The position numbers and the translations under genes are program-made. This document shows positions 18,944 to 26,896 of a stretch of 64,000 bases of DNA, in pieces. This DNA comes from Clostridia bacterium (GTDB lineage: Bacteria > Acidobacteriota > Terriglobia > Terriglobales > Acidobacteriaceae). The stretch lies in NCBI GenBank assembly GCA_035561135.1, contig DATMYA010000057.1, positions 1 through 64,000 on the forward strand, given 5' to 3'. Under the pieces are notes generated by a model. The model was given only the letters and a program-made list of their open reading frames with translations. It had not been told where the DNA came from and did no database searches. Within the stretch, counting starts at the first letter, position 1. The number at the start of each line of letters is the position of its first letter.

Positions 18944-19903
18944 ATGGTCATTAAAAAGCCGTCCGATGTTCCTTCGTCTGAGATAACACCGAAATCGCTT
19001 TACATGAATCGCCGGAAGTTCCTCATCGGCGCGTCTGCATTTGGGGCGACGGCCATTGCGGGCACGGCACTGCTGCGAATGTCCTCGCAAACGGAGATTG
19101 CTTACGCCGGCTCAAAACTGCAGTACTCGAAGAGCCCGTTCAGCACCGACGAGAAGGTCACGCCGTTGCAGGACGTGACCCATTACAACAACTTCTACGA
19201 GTTCTCCACAGACAAGTACGAGCCGGCCAATCTTGCTACAGCCTTCCAGCCGCGCCCGTGGAGCATCACCGTCGATGGCCTGGTGAAGAAGTCGAAGACC
19301 CTCGACCTCGATGCTCTCATGAAGCTCTCCCCCATTGAGGAGCGTATCTACCGCCTGCGTTGCGTAGAGGGATGGTCCATGGTCATTCCGTGGCTTGGCT
19401 TCCCGGTCAGCGCGTTGCTCAAGCAGGTCGAGCCCACGTCGAAGGCGAAATTTGTCGAGTTCACGACCGTCCAGCGCCCCGAACAAATGCCGGGACAGAA
19501 GCGCAGCGTGCTTGAATGGCCCTATGTCGAAGGCCTCCGCCTCGATGAGGCTATGCATCCGCTGGCCATCCTCGCCGTCGGGCTCTATGGAGAGACTCTG
19601 CCGAACCAGAACGGCGCGCCCATTCGCCTCATCGTTCCCTGGAAGTACGGCTTCAAAAGCATCAAGTCGATCGTGCGCGTACGCTTCGTCGAAAACCAGC
19701 CCGTGAGCACATGGGAGAAATCCGCGCCCAACGAGTACGGCTTCTACTCCAACGTCAATCCAGAGGTCGATCATCCACGGTGGAGTCAGGCGAGAGAACG
19801 CCGTCTCGGCGAATTCTTCAAGCGCAAGACGTTGCCATTCAACGGCTACGCCGATCAGGTAGCGCAGCTTTATTCCGGCATGGACCTGCGTAAGAACTTC
19901 TAG
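18944..19903 (+). CDS. msrP: Protein-methionine-sulfoxide reductase, molybdopterin catalytic subunit
   Basis: This protein (YedY/MsrP family) repairs oxidised methionines in periplasmic proteins using a Mo-molybdopterin centre. ATG 18944 is preferred to the open frame from 18881 because it leads into a twin-arginine signal, [20 protein letters not shown]. The Mo-ligating Cys lies in [19 protein letters not shown], and the family stretch [19 protein letters not shown] follows. The product is 319 residues, a normal length. The heme subunit gene msrQ begins 142 bp downstream on the same strand. Confidence 0.93.
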   Translation: MVIKKPSDVPSSEITPKSLYMNRRKFLIGASAFGATAIAGTALLRMSSQTEIAYAGSKLQYSKSPFSTDEKVTPLQDVTHYNNFYEFSTDKYEPANLATAFQPRPWSITVDGLVKKSKTLDLDALMKLSPIEERIYRLRCVEGWSMVIPWLGFPVSALLKQVEPTSKAKFVEFTTVQRPEQMPGQKRSVLEWPYVEGLRLDEAMHPLAILAVGLYGETLPNQNGAPIRLIVPWKYGFKSIKSIVRVRFVENQPVSTWEKSAPNEYGFYSNVNPEVDHPRWSQARERRLGEFFKRKTLPFNGYADQVAQLYSGMDLRKNF

Positions 19904-20036
19904 CAAACATGATCGGATTGTTTTGTAACTCCGTGTAACGCCGGATGTCTTCCAGCAGTCTGATCAGTTGTGCAAGCCCTGTGTCCAACGGGTCGTCACC
20001 CGCAACGATGCAGGCAATGAAGAAAAGGAACGGTAA

Positions 20037-20096
20037 GCGAAACAATGTCTTGGAAAACAATATCTCGGAAAACATTGTTTTGGAAAACAATGCCTT
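20037..20096 (+). repeat. Four-copy 15-bp degenerate tandem repeat at the start of msrQ
   Basis: Four consecutive 15-nt units are seen: gcgaaacaatgtctt, ggaaaacaatatctc, ggaaaacattgtttt and ggaaaacaatgcctt. Read from ATG 20045 they encode W/R-K-T-x-x repeats (WKTIS, RKTLF, WKTMP). They overlap the possible starts of msrQ. Confidence 0.75.
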
Positions 20097-20731
20097 CGAC
20101 GACAGTGCGTCGAAATAAGCTACTCAAGCCGATTGTATTTCTCTTGGCGCTGGTGCCACTTGCCCGGCTGGTGATCGCCGGTTTTACAGTAGGCCTTGGC
20201 GCGAATCCGATTGAGGTCATCACGCGCCGGACCGGTTACTGGACGCTCATCTTCCTTATGGTGACCCTGGCCATTACGCCGGTCCGCAAGATGACGGGAC
20301 TGCATTGGTTGATCCAGTACCGCCGTATGCTCGGCCTCTTTGCCTTCTTCTACGGCGTGCTGCATTTCCTCACTTACATCTGGCTCGACCAGTTCTTCGA
20401 CTTCTCCTCGATTGCGAAGGACGTTTACAAGAGACCTTTCATCACCGCCGGATTCACAGCCTTCGTCCTCCTGATCCCTCTTGCAATTACCTCCACGCAG
20501 GGATGGATTCGCCGGCTAAAACGGCGCTGGCTATTGCTGCACCGGCTGATCTATGTAAGCGCATTTGCCGGAGTCGTTCACTTCATCTGGCTGGTCAAGA
20601 AGGATCTTCGCGAACCGCTAATCTTCGCCAGCGTGCTTGCGATACTGCTGGGCTGGAGGGTCGCGGCGTGGCTACTCGGCCGCCGCCGTATGATCATCCC
20701 GGCCGCCCGTCCGGCGATCACCGCCGATTAG
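20045..20731 (+). CDS. msrQ: Heme-binding membrane subunit of the MsrPQ system
   Basis: A 228-residue ferric-reductase-like membrane protein with about six hydrophobic helices that passes electrons from the quinone pool to MsrP. The segments NPIEVITRRTGYWTLIFLMV, RRMLGLFAFFYGVLHFLTYI and RRWLLLHRLIYVSAFAGVVH carry the heme-ligating histidines typical of MsrQ. The start is ambiguous: ATG 20045 includes the repeat-encoded peptide SWKTISRKTLFWKT, whereas ATG 20090 begins MPSTTVRRNKLLKPIVF, closer to a standard N terminus. Confidence 0.9.
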   Translation: MSWKTISRKTLFWKTMPSTTVRRNKLLKPIVFLLALVPLARLVIAGFTVGLGANPIEVITRRTGYWTLIFLMVTLAITPVRKMTGLHWLIQYRRMLGLFAFFYGVLHFLTYIWLDQFFDFSSIAKDVYKRPFITAGFTAFVLLIPLAITSTQGWIRRLKRRWLLLHRLIYVSAFAGVVHFIWLVKKDLREPLIFASVLAILLGWRVAAWLLGRRRMIIPAARPAITAD

Positions 20732-20899
20732 AAGGCGACCTTTCGCTACGTACTTTCTATGCATACGTATAGCGCCGAGGCCCCGGCGCGGGGGTATGGC
20801 CGAAGCACCTGAAAAAACAGCTTCTACCCACCTCTAATCTGCCGGATACATCCAACTCAAAGCAGCCACTATTCAGCCCCTTCGTCCGAGGAGGACACT

Positions 20900-23011
20900 T
20901 TGCTTTGCCCGGCCTGTCATCATCCGAACTCCGATGAACAACGTTTTTGCGGCAGTTGCGGTGTGCCGCTCCGATCAATAGACGCGGCGGAAGCACAGAG
21001 CACGCTAGACTACTTCTACCGTCTCATTCGGCAGAAGCCGTCCGAAGAGAACTTATCGTCCTTGGCCGACTACAACTCCCAGGTGCCACCCTCTGGCGCA
21101 TTCGCTGAAGAGGAGGCGAAGTTGCGCGAGCAGGAACGAGCACTCGCCGTATCGGAGTTGCGCGATGCCACTCCTAACGTGCGCGAGCCTGGCTTTGAAT
21201 CCCACGGCATCGACTCGACACGCGCATCGCAGGATACCTCGCAACAGCTCTCAAGTTCTGAGAAGAATCCGCCTGACGTTGGAAGCTGCGCGCCCAATCC
21301 GATCTCTGGGCGAACCTCGGCCAGCAAGGGAGCGACTCGCGATACGGAGCATCACGGCAAGCTCGCCGATGCTCCGTCGCCTGAATTAAAGACCGATTCG
21401 GCCACGCCGGTTCTCCCCTTGCGTGATTCCTCCGTGCTTGCGCCGGAAGTCATAGCGTACGACCGTCAAGTTCCCATCATTGCTGAGCCGGGCATCGATC
21501 GCCGCCGTGCTCAACTCGATCCCCGACTCCGGGCCCAGCAGAACGCAAGAGGACGCGAGGAAGAACGCGCCGGAACTGGTGAAGCCAGTAGGGCGCAGCA
21601 GCACAGCGGCTCCGTTCGTCCACGTGAATCCTCGCCGTCCCAGGACAGTCGTCGTGGTGACGTTCCCTCCCCGCGCGAGTCCGCGACGGGGGCACCGCCT
21701 CGGTACAGCTCGGTCCTTGGTCTCGACAGTCCCGCATCCAGTTCGATCAGCGACAAGTCTGGATACGAAGCAGAGGTCCGCATCGGGCGCGGGGATGTTT
21801 CGCCCCTCGCGGGCGAGTATGGTCCCGTCCACGAACGCTCTGCAGCCATCCAGGATGCGCCACGTACCGGGTTCCTGGACTTCAGCGAGCCCCGGCGCGA
21901 AGTTGCCGCCATTCATGGTCCTTCGTTTCTCGGCCTTGGTGGAGATGAAGTCTCTGAATACGGAGACGAAAGTCGCCAGTCGCACTCGCGTCGCAACGTC
22001 GCGCTCGTCATTCTCGCTCTGCTCCTTATATTGGCGGCAGTGCAGTGGCGCTCCATTCGCGACTTCGGAGTGCGCTACGCGCAGAACGGAACCATGAGCC
22101 TGCCTCTCGCGCTAAAGAGAGGACAACCCGCGCCCGCCGGACCCGCGGCCAACTCCACCGCCAATTTGGGGTCAACAACCGCGAACTCCAATCCGGAGAT
22201 CGTTGTCGAGCCAGCGCGCAATCCGAACGCGGCCACCACGCAATCCGGCAACCTCGCGGCCGCGGGCAATGGTGCTGCAGGTAATACCGCGACAAACAAC
22301 GCGCAGCCGCCCTCGAACTCGCAACAATCGTCAGCGTCACCGCATTCTCCGCCTGCAAACTCAACAACGCCCGCGACCAGCGGCAGCAACAGTTCGACGC
22401 CTGCCACGACGCCGGAGACGGCGCAGAAAGCCAGCAACCGAAACGAAGACGTGCAACAAGGAGAGCCCGGTAACAGAGAGCCCGCTAGGGATGGTGTCGC
22501 CGGGCGCGGCACCGCACGCGAGGCCGACAGCGAGGAATCCGCAGCACCCGGCAAGTCCGCCATGTCCGGGCGTGGCAAGTTTTCGCCCTCCTTGCGCGAC
22601 ACCGAACCTGCCGAGGGCGGAGCCGCCGAGCTTGCCCAGGCAACAGCCGCTGGCAATCCGTCCGTCGCAGCGGCATGGCTCTGGAAGGCCGTTGGCAAGG
22701 GAAACTCCGAAGCCGCCGTGCGTCTCGCCGATATGTACGTCACCGGTCGCGGCGGCATCACGCAGAACTGCGATCAGGGGCTTATCCTGCTGCGCTCCGC
22801 CGCCAGCAAGAAGAACGCGCGAGCTCGAAGCAAACTTGGCTCGCTTTACGCCACTGGCTCCTGCGTCGCGCAAGACCGTGTCGCTGCCTACCACTGGATG
22901 AGCCTCGCACTGCAGGCCGATCCGGGCAGCGAGTGGATCGCTCACAATCGCAATACGCTGTGGCAGCAGATGTCGTCCACTGAGCGTGCGCAGGCTGGTC
23001 CGCGACCGTAA
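20900..23011 (+). CDS. Zinc-ribbon / transmembrane / Sel1-repeat protein
   Basis: The start is TTG 20900, seven bases after a gaggagg ribosome site. The 703-residue product begins with a double-CxxC zinc ribbon ([20 protein letters not shown]). A long disordered region rich in Ser, Arg, Glu and Pro follows, then one transmembrane helix ([18 protein letters not shown], about residue 365-385). An Asn/Ala/Thr/Pro-rich extracytoplasmic linker leads to C-terminal Sel1-like repeats ([20 protein letters not shown] ... [28 protein letters not shown]). This looks like a membrane-anchored scaffold; partners are unknown. Confidence 0.8.
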   Translation: MLCPACHHPNSDEQRFCGSCGVPLRSIDAAEAQSTLDYFYRLIRQKPSEENLSSLADYNSQVPPSGAFAEEEAKLREQERALAVSELRDATPNVREPGFESHGIDSTRASQDTSQQLSSSEKNPPDVGSCAPNPISGRTSASKGATRDTEHHGKLADAPSPELKTDSATPVLPLRDSSVLAPEVIAYDRQVPIIAEPGIDRRRAQLDPRLRAQQNARGREEERAGTGEASRAQQHSGSVRPRESSPSQDSRRGDVPSPRESATGAPPRYSSVLGLDSPASSSISDKSGYEAEVRIGRGDVSPLAGEYGPVHERSAAIQDAPRTGFLDFSEPRREVAAIHGPSFLGLGGDEVSEYGDESRQSHSRRNVALVILALLLILAAVQWRSIRDFGVRYAQNGTMSLPLALKRGQPAPAGPAANSTANLGSTTANSNPEIVVEPARNPNAATTQSGNLAAAGNGAAGNTATNNAQPPSNSQQSSASPHSPPANSTTPATSGSNSSTPATTPETAQKASNRNEDVQQGEPGNREPARDGVAGRGTAREADSEESAAPGKSAMSGRGKFSPSLRDTEPAEGGAAELAQATAAGNPSVAAAWLWKAVGKGNSEAAVRLADMYVTGRGGITQNCDQGLILLRSAASKKNARARSKLGSLYATGSCVAQDRVAAYHWMSLALQADPGSEWIAHNRNTLWQQMSSTERAQAGPRP

Positions 23012-23117
23012 AGCCAAATTACGTGTAACCGTCGGCCAGCGCGCGTTACCTCGCCCCACGATATTTTGGAACCGAATACATCGCCCGCGCATCCTAGCCT
23101 TGGAGGAAAGAACGATC

Positions 23118-23729
23118 ATGGCTTTCGAAGTTCCGCCGCTGCCTTATGCCTACGAAGCGCTCGAACCCTATATCGATGCGCAGACCATGCACCTGCACCA
23201 CGACAAGCACCACCAGGCTTACGTGGACAACTTCAACGCCGCAGTAGATAAAACGCCGGAGCTCAAGGGCAAGAGTCCAGAAGACATTCTGCGACATCTC
23301 ACCAGCGTTCCGGAAGCCGTACGCACCGCGGTGCGCAACCACGGCGGCGGACACGTCAACCACTCCATGTTCTGGGCCATCATGGCTCCCAACGCAGGCG
23401 GACAACCCACTGGCGCTATCGCCGACGCGATTAAGAAAACCTTCGGCGACTTCGCCCAGTTCCAGGAAAAGTTCAACGATGCCGGAGCCAAGCAATTCGG
23501 CAGCGGCTGGGTGTGGCTCGTGCAAGGCAATGGCGGACTGCAGATCATGTCCACGCCAAACCAGGACAGCCCGCTCTCTCAGGGGCTCTACCCAGTCATG
23601 GGCAATGACGTCTGGGAACACGCGTATTACCTCAAGTACCAAAACCGTCGCGCCGAGTACCTGAAGGCGTGGTGGAACGTCGTGAACTGGAGCGAGATCA
23701 ACCAGCGCCTGCAAAAGGCAGGCAAGTAG
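23118..23729 (+). CDS. sodB: Superoxide dismutase, Fe/Mn family
   Basis: The frame is open from 22986, but ATG 23118 is preceded by tggaggaaag and starts with the family sequence [20 protein letters not shown]. The 203-residue enzyme dismutates superoxide to oxygen and hydrogen peroxide. The metal ligands are visible in [15 protein letters not shown] (His27), [11 protein letters not shown], and the C-terminal [15 protein letters not shown]. Fe versus Mn use cannot be settled by eye, so the symbol (sodB or sodA) is tentative. A strong terminator follows. Confidence 0.94.
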   Translation: MAFEVPPLPYAYEALEPYIDAQTMHLHHDKHHQAYVDNFNAAVDKTPELKGKSPEDILRHLTSVPEAVRTAVRNHGGGHVNHSMFWAIMAPNAGGQPTGAIADAIKKTFGDFAQFQEKFNDAGAKQFGSGWVWLVQGNGGLQIMSTPNQDSPLSQGLYPVMGNDVWEHAYYLKYQNRRAEYLKAWWNVVNWSEINQRLQKAGK

Positions 23730-23772
23730 GACAAGGCGGGTGTCCTAGCCGCCAAAGTCAAGAACGAGTGAA

Positions 23773-23803
23773 GCGGCAGGCGTTATCGCCTGCCGCGTTT
23801 TGT
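23773..23803 (+). terminator. Rho-independent terminator after the superoxide dismutase gene
   Basis: A perfect 10-bp GC-rich stem (gcggcaggcg 23773-23782 with cgcctgccgc 23787-23796), a ttat loop and the tail gttttgtt make this a convincing terminator. Confidence 0.85.
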
Positions 23804-23885
23804 TGTGGCGCATTGGTGTGCCTTGCGCTTCAGACTGGCATCGGTTACGTACAACCTCGAAACACCTCTGAAGATTCTCATATAC

Positions 23886-24341
23886 ATGTCCCTTGGTAGC
23901 GGCGAAAAGGCTCCAAGTCCAGCCAACGGCAGCAACTCGCGGAGCTTCTCGCGATTTGCAGCGCGCACGGCAACGCTTGTCGGCTCTTCGTGGATATTCA
24001 TCCTTGCATGTGCCAGTATCTTCATCTGGGCCTTCACTGGCCCCATCTTTCATTTCTCGGACACATGGCAGCTCATCATCAACACCGCCACGACCATCGT
24101 CACCTTTCTCATGGTTTTTCTGATCCAGAACACGCAGAACCGCGACGCCCGCGCCCTTCATCTCAAGCTCGACGAAATCATCCGTTCCATTCGCCATGCT
24201 CACAACGACATGATCGATATCGAAAAGCTCAGCGACGAAGAGCTCGAAAATATGACTAAACACTACGAGCGCATTCGCGAAGAGTACGAGCACCGGGCGG
24301 CCTCCCGCGTCCACAGCAAGAAAAAGCTCCCCGCCGCATAA
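23886..24341 (+). CDS. Low-affinity iron permease family protein
   Basis: The frame is open from 23805, but ATG 23886 (MSLGSGEKAPSPANG) is a better start. The 151-residue product has two transmembrane helices (ATLVGSSWIFILACASIFIW and LIINTATTIVTFLMVFLIQN). A conserved cytoplasmic part, NTQNRDARALHLKLDEIIRS ... HNDMIDIEKLSDEELE, identifies the Iron_permease family (Fet4-related small bacterial proteins). The transport function in bacteria is largely inferred from the fungal relatives. Confidence 0.8.
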   Translation: MSLGSGEKAPSPANGSNSRSFSRFAARTATLVGSSWIFILACASIFIWAFTGPIFHFSDTWQLIINTATTIVTFLMVFLIQNTQNRDARALHLKLDEIIRSIRHAHNDMIDIEKLSDEELENMTKHYERIREEYEHRAASRVHSKKKLPAA

Positions 24342-24372
24342 GTCGCAATCCTCGCTGCGCCCATCGTGTTGC

Positions 24373-24741
24373 TTGTCAGTCAGCGTTTACGAAACCAAGG
24401 ATTTGCTTTCCGTTTTGGAAACAGCGCATGACGTGTCACTATTGATGACTATGCAGACGATGGAAGCCAAGCGAACGTCTTTCACCATCAAGCATCCATT
24501 ACTATCGATTCTTTTTATCGTCTCGATATCGGCAGTGTTTTACCTGGTTACCCGGCTGATCTCCAATCTGCCGGAGAAGGCGAAAGAAATCGTGAGCTAC
24601 GAACTCGTGCCGATGGTGTGCCTCTGCGCTTGTCTAGCTCTGCTGGTCCGCGCCGTCCTGTACAGGTTTGCAAAGGGAACTCAGCACGCGCTCTCGAGCG
24701 AAACCAAGCAAAAGGCCCGCGCCAAAAGCGCAGGCCACTGA
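24373..24741 (+). CDS. Small two-helix membrane protein of unknown function
   Basis: A short open frame of up to 122 residues, from TTG 24373, or 98 residues if ATG 24445 is used. Two hydrophobic segments are visible (LLSILFIVSISAVFYLVTRL and LVPMVCLCACLALLVRAVLY), followed by a basic tail ending KQKARAKSAGH. It lies 31 bp after the Iron_permease-family gene. I do not recognise the family, and no function is proposed. Confidence 0.55.
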   Translation: MSVSVYETKDLLSVLETAHDVSLLMTMQTMEAKRTSFTIKHPLLSILFIVSISAVFYLVTRLISNLPEKAKEIVSYELVPMVCLCACLALLVRAVLYRFAKGTQHALSSETKQKARAKSAGH

Positions 24742-24759
24742 CTAACTACCGCTCCCCAG

Positions 24760-26072
24760 CTATTTCCTGTAAACCTCGCCGCCCTTCATCACCCACTGCA
24801 CTTTTTCCAGAAGCGTGATGTCGTCCAGCGGATTGCCCGGTACAGCGATGATGTCCGCGTATTTGCCCGCGTCCAGCGTACCGATCTGGTCCTGCCAGCC
24901 CAGCAGTTCCGCCGCGTCCGCCGTCGCCGAGCGTAGAGCTTGCGCCGGGGTCATGCCCAGCTTCACCATGGTTTTGAACTGTACTGCCGGATTCACGTCC
25001 CAGGAGAAGCCGCCCACGTCAGTGCCGAACGCGATCTTCACGCCTGCCTTCAGTGCCTGCGAAACGTCTCCTGATGCACGCTTACCATCTTCGGCCACAC
25101 CCCGCCGCGACCTTCGGCAACGTATTCGCCCACAAAAAGCGTCGGCACGTACCAGATGCCTTTTTGCTTCATCGTTGCGAAATCTTCATCGGCGATGTAA
25201 TCGCCGTGTTCGATCGAATCGACGCCCGCGGTGACCGAGTTGTGCACACCCTGCAAGGCTGTCGCGTGGCTCGCAACCTTGTGCCGCTGCCGATGCGATT
25301 CGTCCACGATCGCCTTCAACTCATCCACCGTGAACGTCGGTATGTCGTCCAGCACGCCATCCGGGCGAAGCACGTACGAGCGGTCGGAATAAACCTTGAT
25401 CCAGTCCACGCCGTAGCTCAGTTGCTCGCGCACGGCTCTGCGACCGCCTTCTACGCCATCCACTTCCTGGACGCCCTTCGGCAAGTGCGGTTGCAACTCC
25501 CATGCATATCCCAGCACGGGATACGCGCCTGTCACGTCCATAGCGCGTCCGGCGACCTGCATGCGCGGTCCCGGCACGATGCCCTGGTTGATCGCCTTCT
25601 TCAAATCGACGTCGGCGTATCCGGCGCCTTCCGTTTCCAGATCACGCAACGCCGTGAATCCATACTGCAACGCCAGGCGCGCCGCACGCGACGCCAGCAG
25701 CGTGCGGAAGGGTATCGACTGCTTCAGAATCTGTTCGTCGTAGTCTGCCGCCGTGATGTCGCCTTGCAGCAGCACGTGCGTGTGCGTCTCGATCATCCCC
25801 GGCAGGCACGTTGAACGCGAAAGATCGACCACATCGACGCCCGCCGCCGGCGCCGCGCTTCCATTCTGCACCGCCTTGATCCGGTCGCCCTCTACGACGA
25901 TCGTCAGCGGACCCTTCTTCAGCGCGCCGGCCCTTGTATCCACCATCGCGCCGCACCGAAGGTACGTCGTCTTCTTCGGCACTTGCGCCTGCTGATCGTT
26001 GCGCGGAGCCTGCGCCAGCACCCCACCACAAATGCCAAACAGCGCGACTGCAACACACACGAGCTTTCTCAT
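24760..26072 (-). pseudogene. Exported amidohydrolase, interrupted by a single-base frameshift
   Basis: Two overlapping minus-strand frames make one amidohydrolase (imidazolonepropionase/prolidase-like, metal-dependent hydrolase). The first, 26072 down to about 25055, has a signal peptide (MRKLVCVAVALFGICGGVLA), the metal motif PGMIETHTHVLLQGD and the Zn-site HATALQGVHNSVTAGVDSIE, ending WPKMVSVHQETFRRH. The second, 25098 to 24760, supplies the rest: QALKAGVKIAFGTDVGGFSW, the catalytic Asp in GTD, and TLDAGKYADIIAVPGNPLDD. One additional base near 25055-25060 restores a ~437-residue protein. No slippery heptamer is seen, so this is an indel (mutation or assembly error), not programmed recoding. 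Confidence 0.8.
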
Positions 26073-26414
26073 CTCAGTTCCTTATGTCCTCGCGGTGACC
26101 ACAGAATTGCGCCCGCGAGTGTATCACCGGCCTGTGAACGTCCAAACGATTAGGCCCCGATTGACGCTGGACTCGCAACCCGGTTTTCCACATACTGCAC
26201 CAATCATGGGTAATTGACCCTGTCGGCACCGCGGTCTACTCTCGCGAGTACAGTTGTTCCAGCCATTCGGCTCGTCGAAAAAGTCCGCTCGCATCTCGGA
26301 CCAAGGAACAAATCGGGAAAATACGGTTGCAGTCCGCTTTCGGAAATATGTCTGCCCCGCTCGATTTCGCTTTTTGGCCATTCGGATGGGAATTTCGCTC
26401 GAAAAGGCTTAAAA
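26073..26414. other. Spacer upstream of the nrdJ promoter
   Basis: No gene is supported. A minus-strand open frame spanning 26204-27316 runs into the nrdJ coding region and has no recognisable domain. The region should contain the promoter of the minus-strand amidohydrolase, which I cannot place. Confidence 0.5.
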
Positions 26415-26465
26415 TACAACATATAGCGGTACCCCCTTGACACGTACAACATGGAGAGGTACTGT
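26415..26465 (+). promoter_or_regulatory. Tandem NrdR-like operator and promoter for nrdJ
   Basis: Two near-identical boxes, tacaacatatagcggtac (26415-26432) and tacaacatggagaggtac (26445-26462), are exactly 30 bp apart, close to three helical turns. They resemble NrdR boxes, which occur in pairs on one face of the DNA upstream of ribonucleotide reductase genes. A perfect -35 (ttgaca, 26437-26442) lies between them, with a weak -10 (tactgt, 26460-26465) after 17 bp. Bound NrdR would block this promoter. Confidence 0.65.
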
Positions 26466-26896
26466 TCGCATCCCAAGACGTACATCCGGGGTGGCCCGGT
26501 TCGGCGGCGGCAGAGGTGACGGCGTCGGCCTGGTCTGGATAGCAACACGAAATTTCGCCTTGGCGAGATGTTTTGCGGACTCCCCGCTACTTGTTGAACG
26601 CAAGCAACGGGCTCAGTGCGGTGATCCTTTACAGCTTGGGCTTTGTTCGGATCAGTGCTGCGGTGGCACTGGACAAAGCCGTTCCGTTCTTGAGGGCCTC
26701 GGCCTTCCCGTTGCTTGCTATGCGGCTTGCGGCGATGGGCTTCCTGTCCTCTGAAAGGAAAATTACACGGGGCATCGATACCGTCCCCGGCGTTGTCGCA
26801 CGCCTGAACGTGTGCTGTAGTTTTTGCCCAGTTGTTCTCCGGCGCGCAACGCGCCAAGAGTTTTCGTCGTATCGCATGAAGAGGAGCAGAATAGAG
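26466..26896 (+). other. Long 5' leader of nrdJ
   Basis: About 430 nt separate the predicted promoter from the nrdJ start. The nrdJ frame is open through most of it (from 26573), but the encoded peptide does not look like a reductase N terminus. An imperfect hairpin is visible at about 26583-26612 (cccgctacttg with caagcaacggg). I looked for the conserved cobalamin riboswitch box and did not find it. Confidence 0.4.

Noticed and set aside
25050..25098. Programmed -1 frameshifting in the amidohydrolase gene
   Set aside because: No slippery heptamer or suitable downstream structure is visible; a simple one-base indel explains the two frames.
26573..26896. N-terminal extension of nrdJ by 108 codons
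   Set aside because: The extension does not resemble any reductase N terminus, and ATG 26897 has a good ribosome site.
26466..26896. Cobalamin riboswitch upstream of nrdJ
   Set aside because: I searched for the conserved B12 box and the GCCACTG-type core and found only partial, poorly placed matches.
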